Below are positions 1-4,983 of a stretch of 6,524 bases of DNA, in pieces. The notes under the pieces were generated by a model. It was not told the origin of the DNA and did no database searches. It saw only the letters and a program-made list of their open reading frames with translations. The stretch is from Zavarzinia sp. (GTDB taxonomy: Bacteria > Pseudomonadota > Alphaproteobacteria > Zavarziniales > Zavarziniaceae), in the NCBI GenBank assembly GCA_028694545.1, contig JAQVKV010000140.1, positions 1 through 6,524 of the forward strand. The letters run 5' to 3'. The stretch's first letter is position 1; every line of letters starts with the position of its first letter. A program made the translations under genes and the position numbers.

Positions 1-1
1 G

Positions 2-1240
2 GCCGCCGCCATCGAACTGCTGGCCGAGATCGGCGCCGGCGGCGAGGCGGCGGACCAGGTCGTCGACCGCTATTTCCGGGCAAGGCGTTATGCCGGCAAG
101 CAGGACCGGGCCGCCATCGCCGGCCTTGTCTGGTATGGCGTGCGCCGTTCGGGTTCCATCGCCTGGCTGACCGGGGCCGAGGGGCCGCGCGTTCCCGCCA
201 TGGCCGCCGTCGTGCTGACCGGCATGGCGGATGCGGCGACCATCGACGAATGGTGCAATGGCGAGGGGCATGCGCCAGCCCCCTTGAGCGAGGGCGAGCG
301 CGCGGGCCTCGCCGCCCTGTTGGCGCCGCGCGAGGTGCCGGCCTGGGTCGCCGGCGATTACCCGGAAGCCCTCCACCCCCTGCTGCTGCGCCGCTTTGGC
401 CCGCGCCTGCCGGCGGTCATGGCGGCCATGGCGACGCGCGCGCCGCTCGATCTTCGCGTGAACACGCTGAAGGCGGATCGGCCGGAGGCGCTGGCCGAAC
501 TCGCCGGTCTCGGCCTGCCGGTCGAGACCTGCGCCCTGTCGCCCGTCGGCATGAGGGTCGCCGGGCGGGAGCGGCTGGGCAAGCTCGCCCCCTTCATGGA
601 AGGCCGGATCGAGGTTCAGGACGAAGGCTCGCAACTCGTCGCCCTTGCCTGTGGTGCGCGGCCGGGCATGGCGGTCGCCGATTATTGCGCCGGCGCCGGC
701 GGCAAGACCTTGGCGCTCGCCGCCGACATGAAGGGTGAGGGGCGGTTGCTGGCCCTCGATGTCGAGGACCGGCGCCTGCGCCGCATGGTGCCGCGCCTGG
801 AACGGGCCGGGATCGACGGTTTCGTCGAACCGGCCGCGATCGATGATGCGCTGCTGGCGCGGGAAGCGGGGCGCTTCGATGTCGTCCTCGTCGACGCGCC
901 GTGCAGCCTGTCGGGGACCTGGCGGCGCAGTCCCGCCGCGCGCTGGTCGGCCGATCCGCTACGAGTAGCCGAACTCGCGGCCTTGCAGGGCCGTATTCTC
1001 GAGGCCGCCGCCGGTCTGGTGAAGCCGGGCGGGCGGCTGGTCTATGCCACCTGTTCGGTCTTCATCGAGGAAGATGAGGATGTGGTCGAGGCTTTCCTGG
1101 CCCGGCACGGCGATTTCGCGCCCGTCGATCATGAGGGCCTGATCCCCGGCGTCGGCGGAGGCCCCTTCGGCATCGCGCTGGATCCGGCGGGGCAGGGGAC
1201 CGACGGTTTCTTCGTCGCGGCCCTCGTCCGCACGGCCTGA
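2..1240 (+). CDS. RsmB/NOP-family RNA (cytosine-5-)-methyltransferase, 5' partial
   Basis: SAM-dependent enzyme predicted to methylate C5 of a cytosine in RNA, most likely 16S rRNA, in the cytoplasm. The frame is open from the left edge, so the start lies outside; the GTG at 140 is internal, because the codons before it continue a family-like NusB-type helical segment (ADQVVDRYFRARRYAG). The first ~150 visible residues resemble the NusB-like RNA-binding part. They are followed by the DLRVNT segment near 448-465 and the Rossmann methyltransferase domain. Motif I is DYCAGAGGKT at 680-709. Motif IV is DAPCS, with its Cys codon at 902-904; motif VI is YATCS, with its Cys codon at 1052-1054. This is the two-cysteine arrangement of the family, the second being the expected nucleophile. 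The 412 visible residues suggest that only a short N-terminus is missing. The motif IV context reads PCSLSG where PC[ST]G[ST]G is usual. The target base is not deducible. The stop abuts the stop of the convergent neighbour. Confidence 0.93.
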   Translation, partial: AAAIELLAEIGAGGEAADQVVDRYFRARRYAGKQDRAAIAGLVWYGVRRSGSIAWLTGAEGPRVPAMAAVVLTGMADAATIDEWCNGEGHAPAPLSEGERAGLAALLAPREVPAWVAGDYPEALHPLLLRRFGPRLPAVMAAMATRAPLDLRVNTLKADRPEALAELAGLGLPVETCALSPVGMRVAGRERLGKLAPFMEGRIEVQDEGSQLVALACGARPGMAVADYCAGAGGKTLALAADMKGEGRLLALDVEDRRLRRMVPRLERAGIDGFVEPAAIDDALLAREAGRFDVVLVDAPCSLSGTWRRSPAARWSADPLRVAELAALQGRILEAAAGLVKPGGRLVYATCSVFIEEDEDVVEAFLARHGDFAPVDHEGLIPGVGGGPFGIALDPAGQGTDGFFVAALVRTA

Positions 1241-2350
1241 TCAGCGCTTGCTGCCCTTTTCACGGGACTCGATGTAACGGCGCAGTTCCTGCGCGTTGGC
1301 GATGTGGTTCAGCTTCTTCCAGTAGCCGGCGCTGCCCGAGATCCCGACATCCACGCCGACGCCGGTGCTGATATAGGTGAAGCCGGCCTGGTTCGATTGC
1401 GTCACGAGCTTCAGCTTCTCCGTGCTCGCCCCGAAGAAGTGGCAGAGGGTGGCGCCCTTGATGGCCGCGGCGCCGATGATCAGGCCCGGGCCCTCGAAGG
1501 AATCGATATCCATGAAGCCCGGCGGGAAAGTGTAGTCGGTATAGCCGGAATCCGCCGAAACCGAGCCGGGCAGGGCACTGAAGCCGAGACTGGGACCGAG
1601 GAACTCGTAGAAGGCGCTGCGCCCCGAGCGCGGATTGCGCACCTCGATGAAGGCGTTCTGCACGCCCGCCACCACGACGTCGACCGACAGGGACAGATGC
1701 ATGCGGAACTGCAGCGTGCCCGAGGCCCATTGCCCGGGGCGGGCCATGTTCACGATCACCGGCGGCAGGGAGACGCTGCGATCGGGCGTCACCCCCGGGG
1801 TCACGTCCAGAATGTCGACGCGCCGGTCGGTGCCCTTGTCGCCGGACGGGTAGAGTTCGCCGAAGCCGTTGGCCGTGCTGCCATAGAAAAGGCCGGAGAG
1901 CACGGGCGCGTTCCGTTTCATCGCCTTGTCGACATAGCTTTTCACCATCTGCGCCCGTTTCAACGACAGGCGCTCGTTGTAGCTGGCGGCGCCGCTCGGA
2001 TCGGCATAGCCGTTGAACCAGAGCTGGCAGCCCGGATTGCCCTTCAGGCGGAAATCGGCCATCCATTTCGCCAGCGCTTCCAGCACGGGCATATCGTTGG
2101 TCTTGTCCAGGGCGCGGTCGTCGTGACCGAAGTAGATCTGGCCGATCAACTGGTGACCGCGGGATTCGATGCCCGAATTGGGGGAGAACCAGCTCGTCAG
2201 CTGGTGGCTCGGCCGGGGCTGGCTCGGGCGGGGCCGGCCGGCGCCGGTGCCGCCGCCATGGCCGTCGTGCGCGCCGATCCGGTAGAGTTCGCAGGCGACG
2301 CTGCGCCCGGTGCTCAGGTCCTTGCCGCAAAGGCTGCTGTAGTCGCCCAT
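1241..2350 (-). CDS. OmpA-like domain protein without signal peptide, unknown C-terminal domain
   Basis: A 369-residue protein. Residues ~69-181 match an OmpA C-terminal-type peptidoglycan-binding domain: a core beginning IYFGHD, then GYADPSG (114-120), YNERLSLKRAQMVKSYV (124-140) and TDRRVDI (174-180). Asp117 and Arg132 lie 15 residues apart, as do the two diaminopimelate-contacting residues of OmpA. Residues ~30-50 form a Gly/Pro/Arg-rich linker. The N-terminus (Cys8, Cys20) is polar with no signal peptide, lipobox or membrane helix. Residues ~195-345 are a Gly/Ser/aromatic-rich, probably beta-structured domain that I do not recognise, ending near TGVGVDVGISGSAGYWKKL; a charged tail follows. 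The start at 2348-2350 is supported by a purine-rich GAGGGGA ribosome site and by an in-frame TAG at 2408-2410 with no start codon in between, so a missed signal peptide is excluded. The role is unknown: a cell-wall-contacting protein exported by a non-Sec route is possible but is inference only. Confidence 0.85.
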   Translation of the reverse strand: MGDYSSLCGKDLSTGRSVACELYRIGAHDGHGGGTGAGRPRPSQPRPSHQLTSWFSPNSGIESRGHQLIGQIYFGHDDRALDKTNDMPVLEALAKWMADFRLKGNPGCQLWFNGYADPSGAASYNERLSLKRAQMVKSYVDKAMKRNAPVLSGLFYGSTANGFGELYPSGDKGTDRRVDILDVTPGVTPDRSVSLPPVIVNMARPGQWASGTLQFRMHLSLSVDVVVAGVQNAFIEVRNPRSGRSAFYEFLGPSLGFSALPGSVSADSGYTDYTFPPGFMDIDSFEGPGLIIGAAAIKGATLCHFFGASTEKLKLVTQSNQAGFTYISTGVGVDVGISGSAGYWKKLNHIANAQELRRYIESREKGSKR

Positions 2351-2407
2351 TGTCCTGTCCCCTCGAAAAGGCGCGTCCCGAACCGTTGGAGGGGGGCCGC
2401 GCTTGGT

Positions 2408-2427
2408 CTAACGTGGGGGCAAGTTAG
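2408..2427. promoter_or_regulatory. Spaced inverted repeat CTAAC-N10-GTTAG between divergent genes
   Basis: CTAAC at 2408-2412 is the exact reverse complement of GTTAG at 2423-2427, with a 10-base spacer. It lies in the 146-bp divergent intergenic region, 58 bp from the start of the OmpA-like gene and 69 bp from the start of the alpha-glucosidase, so it could be an operator half-site pair acting on either gene. The arms are only 5 bp, and one arm contains the upstream stop of the OmpA-like frame, so chance is quite possible. No convincing -35/-10 promoter could be assigned in this region. Confidence 0.25.
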
Positions 2428-2449
2428 GCGGCGGGGGACCGGCCGACCT

Positions 2450-2463
2450 GTTCCCTGGGGAAC
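2450..2463. repeat. Palindrome GTTCCC-TG-GGGAAC, copy 1
   Basis: A perfect 6-bp-arm inverted repeat with a 2-bp centre, identical over all 14 bases to 4191..4204. The symmetry continues outward through one T-G mismatch and two further C-G pairs (2447-2466). It ends 33 bases before the alpha-glucosidase ATG and could act on this gene, on the divergent OmpA-like gene, or on both. It may be the operator of a dimeric regulator not encoded here, or a genome-wide interspersed palindrome. It is unlikely to be an alphaproteobacterial EcfG promoter: GGAAC is present, but no CGTT follows 16-17 bases later on either strand. Confidence 0.6.
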
Positions 2464-2496
2464 GGGGACGAAGATTTCGGTGGAGAGCGAGGGCCG

Positions 2497-4119
2497 ATGG
2501 CGCAGCAGTGCCCCTGGTGGCAGGGGGCGGTCATCTATCAGATCTACCCGCGTTCCTTCATGGATACGTCGGGCAACGGGGTGGGGGATCTGCGCGGCAT
2601 CGCCGAACACCTCGACTATGTCGCCAGCCTCGGCGTCGACGCGGTTTGGATCTCGCCGTTCCAGAAATCGCCGATGCGGGATTTCGGTTACGACATCGAG
2701 GACCTGACGGCGGTCGATCCCCTGTTCGGCACGCTGGACGACGTCCGCCAAATCGTCGACCGGGCCCATGCGCTCGGCCTCAAGGTGCTGATGGACCAGG
2801 TGCTCAGCCATACGTCCGACCGCCACCCGTGGTTCCGCGAAAGCCGTGCCTCGCGCGACAATCCGAAGGCGGACTGGTACGTCTGGGCCGATCCGAAGCC
2901 GGACGGCACGCCGCCCAACAATTGGCTGTCGGTCTTCGGCGGCCCCTCCTGGCAGTGGGAGCCCCGGCGCAACCAGTATTACCTGCATAATTTCCTTGCT
3001 TCGCAGCCCGACCTCGACGTCCGCAACCCGGCGGTGCAGGACGCCTTGCTCAATGCCTGCCGCTTCTGGTTCGATCTCGGCGTCGACGGCTTCCGGCTCG
3101 ATGCCTGCCCCTTCTACGTCCATGACGCCGCGTTGCGGGACAATCCACCGGCGGCCGCGCCGATCGCCGGCACGCGGGTGAATTTCAATCCCTATTTCTT
3201 CCAGGATCACCGCTACGACATCGGCCGGCCCGAGACGCTGGCCTTCGTCGAGCGCCTGCGGGCGCTGGCCGATTCATACGGCGGGCGCGTCCTGCTCGGC
3301 GAGCTGGACGAGCGGGTAGGGCACCGGTTGCATCGGGACTATACGGCGCCGGGGCGCCTGCATCTTGCCTATGGTTCCTGGCTGCTCTGGGCCGATCACA
3401 TCGACGGAGCCGCGATCCGCACGCTGGCGGAAGCCCTTGGTCACGGACCCGGCGACGGTTATCCGTGCTGGAGCCTGGAGAATCACGATTTCATGCGCTC
3501 GCCCACGCGCCTGCTGCAGGGGCGGAACCATCCCGGTTTCACTCTGACCATCCAGGCAGCACTATCGTGCCTGAGGGGCGCGGCCTGTCTCTATCAGGGC
3601 GGCGAACTGGCCCTGCCGGACGCGGACATCCCCTTCGAGCGCCTGCAGGACCCCTACGGGCGCGAATTCTATCCGACCTTCAAGGGTCGCGACGGCGCCC
3701 GCGCCCCCATACCCTGGCGCGCCGATCGGGATCATTGCGGTTTCAGCACGGTGGAGCCCTGGCTGCCGCTTCCGGACGATTACCGCCGGCTGGCGGTGGA
3801 GACCCAGACGCTCGAACCCGGATCGCCGCTCAACCGCCTGCGCCGTTTCCTCGCCTGGCGCAAGGAGCAGCCGGCCCTGCGCTGGGGCGGGATGGCATTC
3901 CATCCCGCCCCCGCCGCCGTCCTCGCCTTCGAGCGGCGGTCGGGGGATGAAGGTGTGCTTTGCCTGTTCAACCTGGGCGACGAACCCGTCACGGTGCCCG
4001 CGGCCGATCTTCCTCTCGGCCGGGATCTGGCCGGTCACGGTTTCGGCGGTGTCTGCCGGGACGGCGCGGTCCTGCTCGAACCCTGGGGCGCCCATTTCAC
4101 GACCCTCGGCCAGCCCTGA
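2497..4119 (+). CDS. GH13 alpha-glucosidase (alpha-amylase superfamily)
   Basis: A 540-residue retaining glycoside hydrolase predicted to cleave alpha-glucosidic bonds of maltose- or sucrose-like sugars in the cytoplasm; no signal peptide. It begins with the classic barrel start WWQGAVIYQIYPRSF (7-21). Region I is DQVLSHTSDRHPWF (100-113). Region II is GFRLD, with nucleophile Asp202. Region III is LLGELDE, with acid/base Glu269. Region IV is ENHD, with transition-state stabiliser Asp331. The segments ADWYVWADPKPDGTPPNNWLS (125-145) and DPYGREFYPTFKGRDG (385-400) are typical of the GH13_23-type bacterial enzymes (Halomonas HaG-like, about 540 residues). A C-terminal beta domain covers ~445-537. 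The ATG is preceded by purine-rich GGAGAG and GAGGG, and the N-terminus fits the family. Region II continues as ACPFYVHD, whereas TVNFYFHD-like sequence is common, so specificity could differ. No sugar transporter or regulator is adjacent, and the substrate is not deducible. Confidence 0.94.
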   Translation: MAQQCPWWQGAVIYQIYPRSFMDTSGNGVGDLRGIAEHLDYVASLGVDAVWISPFQKSPMRDFGYDIEDLTAVDPLFGTLDDVRQIVDRAHALGLKVLMDQVLSHTSDRHPWFRESRASRDNPKADWYVWADPKPDGTPPNNWLSVFGGPSWQWEPRRNQYYLHNFLASQPDLDVRNPAVQDALLNACRFWFDLGVDGFRLDACPFYVHDAALRDNPPAAAPIAGTRVNFNPYFFQDHRYDIGRPETLAFVERLRALADSYGGRVLLGELDERVGHRLHRDYTAPGRLHLAYGSWLLWADHIDGAAIRTLAEALGHGPGDGYPCWSLENHDFMRSPTRLLQGRNHPGFTLTIQAALSCLRGAACLYQGGELALPDADIPFERLQDPYGREFYPTFKGRDGARAPIPWRADRDHCGFSTVEPWLPLPDDYRRLAVETQTLEPGSPLNRLRRFLAWRKEQPALRWGGMAFHPAPAAVLAFERRSGDEGVLCLFNLGDEPVTVPAADLPLGRDLAGHGFGGVCRDGAVLLEPWGAHFTTLGQP

Positions 4120-4190
4120 CGCCATTTTCCCGAGTCCCGGGACAATCGGTGCGTCGGGCCGTGGCGCCATGCACGCCGGCGGGCTTAACT

Positions 4191-4204
4191 GTTCCCTGGG
4201 GAAC
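4191..4204. repeat. Palindrome GTTCCC-TG-GGGAAC, copy 2
   Basis: Identical to the copy at 2450..2463, and here extended by one T-A pair to a perfect 16-bp palindrome (4190-4205). It lies in the 171-bp gap between the alpha-glucosidase stop and the TPR gene, ending 86 bases before the TPR ATG, a plausible distance for an operator or promoter element. The flanking bases differ from copy 1, so the shared unit is the palindrome itself rather than a longer duplication. GGAAC at its 3' end resembles an EcfG -35 element, but the bases 16-17 positions on do not read CGTT. Confidence 0.6.
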
Positions 4205-4290
4205 ATGGCCGGGGGCACGGGTCATGTACCGTCGCGGCGACTTCGGGGTCAGGGAGATCCCGCAGCGTTCCAACGACCAGGGGAATCACC

Positions 4291-4770
4291 ATGATCAAGA
4301 CCTATCTCGCCGCCTTCGGCCTCGCCTGCTGCCTGCTCGGCGGCTCCGTTTCGGGTGTGGCGCTCGCCGCCGGGACCGAGACGGAGGAGCCGTCGGTGGC
4401 CGCCGCCGCCGACTATGAAGCGGGCAAGGCCGCCGTCGCGGCCGGGGATTACGCGAGCGCCGTCAAGCATCTGACCGCCGCCGTCGCCGCCGATCCTACC
4501 CACGCGGACGCCGAAAACCTGCTCGGCTTCTCCAACCGCAAGCTCGGCAATTACGACGAGGCGAAGAAGCACTACTGGAAGGCGCTGGAGCTGGACCCGG
4601 ACCACAAGGGCGCCCACGAATATCTCGGCGAGGCCTATCTGGAACTGAAGGAGCTCGACAAGGCGGAGAAGCAGCTCGCCGACCTGAAGCGCGTCTGCCC
4701 CTCGGGCTGCGACGAGCTGACGACCCTCGAAGCCTCGATCGCCGCCTACAAGGCCGCCAATCCCGGCTGA
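4291..4770 (+). CDS. Exported tetratricopeptide-repeat protein
   Basis: A 159-residue protein with a Sec-type signal peptide: Lys3, hydrophobic core ~5-25, and a probable AxA cleavage site after Ala26 (VALA-A). No lipobox fits Cys13 or Cys14, so a soluble periplasmic protein is expected. Three TPR units follow at ~40-73, 74-107 and 108-140, with characteristic G-Y-A and A...P positions (GDYASAVKHLTAAVAADP; GNYDEAKKHYWKALELDP). A C-terminal helix follows. TPR proteins act as protein-binding scaffolds; the partner is unknown. Cys136 and Cys140 form CPSGC at the end of the third repeat and could make a disulfide or a metal site, but no function is known to me. AGGGGA at 4279-4284, 6 bases before the ATG, is a good ribosome site. 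The gene is probably monocistronic: it has its own 171-bp upstream gap carrying the repeated palindrome, and a strong terminator 24 bases after the stop. Confidence 0.9.
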   Translation: MIKTYLAAFGLACCLLGGSVSGVALAAGTETEEPSVAAAADYEAGKAAVAAGDYASAVKHLTAAVAADPTHADAENLLGFSNRKLGNYDEAKKHYWKALELDPDHKGAHEYLGEAYLELKELDKAEKQLADLKRVCPSGCDELTTLEASIAAYKAANPG

Positions 4771-4793
4771 TCCCGTTCCGGCTTCTCCTCGTG

Positions 4794-4849
4794 GCAGCGC
4801 GCGCCAGATCGCCGGTTCCGCCCGGCCGATGGGCGCGCGTCCTGCTTTT
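4794..4849 (+). terminator. Long nested intrinsic terminator after the TPR gene
   Basis: GCAG (4794-4797) plus CGCGCGCC (4798-4805) pair with GGCGCGCG (4832-4839) plus CTGC (4842-4845), leaving a 2-base bulge. Inside, ATC-GCCGG (4808-4815) pairs with CCGGC-C-GAT (4822-4830) around a 6-base loop. The whole makes a stem of about 20 pairs, followed directly by TTTT at 4846-4849. The T run is on the + side only, so it should end transcription from the TPR gene and shield guaA from read-through. Confidence 0.7.
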
Positions 4850-4942
4850 CGGGGGGGCGCGCATTGGGGCCAAACGAGAAGATAAGACCATGATTCCGTC
4901 CCGTCGTCCCGTGCCGAAAGGGCGGGGGCGGGCGCCGAAAAT

Positions 4943-4956
4943 CGCCGTTTACGGCG
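4943..4956. promoter_or_regulatory. Short GC-rich hairpin/palindrome in the guaA leader
   Basis: CGCCGT (4943-4948) is the exact reverse complement of ACGGCG (4951-4956), separated by TT. As RNA it would be a 5-bp CGCCG/CGGCG stem with a TTTA loop. It ends 27 bases before the guaA ATG and is followed by a pyrimidine-rich TCCTTCTT. It may be an operator, a leader hairpin or a weak terminator. The bases between it and the ATG hold no clear Shine-Dalgarno sequence. No known riboswitch fold was recognised, and the site could be chance. Confidence 0.3.
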
Positions 4957-4983
4957 GTCCTTCTTATCAGTAGCTTGCCGGCC

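Noticed and set aside
2450..2483. EcfG (general stress) promoter using GGAAC of the palindrome
   Set aside because: The required CGTT-like -10 is absent 16-17 bases downstream of GGAAC at both palindrome copies, on both strands.
1304..2707. 467-codon + strand open frame across the OmpA-like gene and into the alpha-glucosidase
   Set aside because: It overlaps two genes with clear domain matches in other frames, and its composition is typical of antisense frames in high-GC DNA.
2314..3210. 298-codon - strand open frame over the divergent intergenic region and the alpha-glucosidase
   Set aside because: No domain signal; it is antisense to GH13 regions I and II, which are conserved in the + frame.
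4128..4142. Terminator after the alpha-glucosidase (TCCCG-AGTCC-CGGGA)
   Set aside because: Only a 5-bp stem and no T run follows on either strand; too weak to call.
4191..4204. LexA box
   Set aside because: Alphaproteobacterial LexA sites are GTTC direct repeats with a 7-base spacer; this is an inverted GTTC-N6-GAAC, and no SOS gene is nearby.
4791..4973. Possible 60-residue small protein upstream of guaA
   Set aside because: It starts next to the terminator stem and runs through it, is very basic and low in complexity, and has no good ribosome site.
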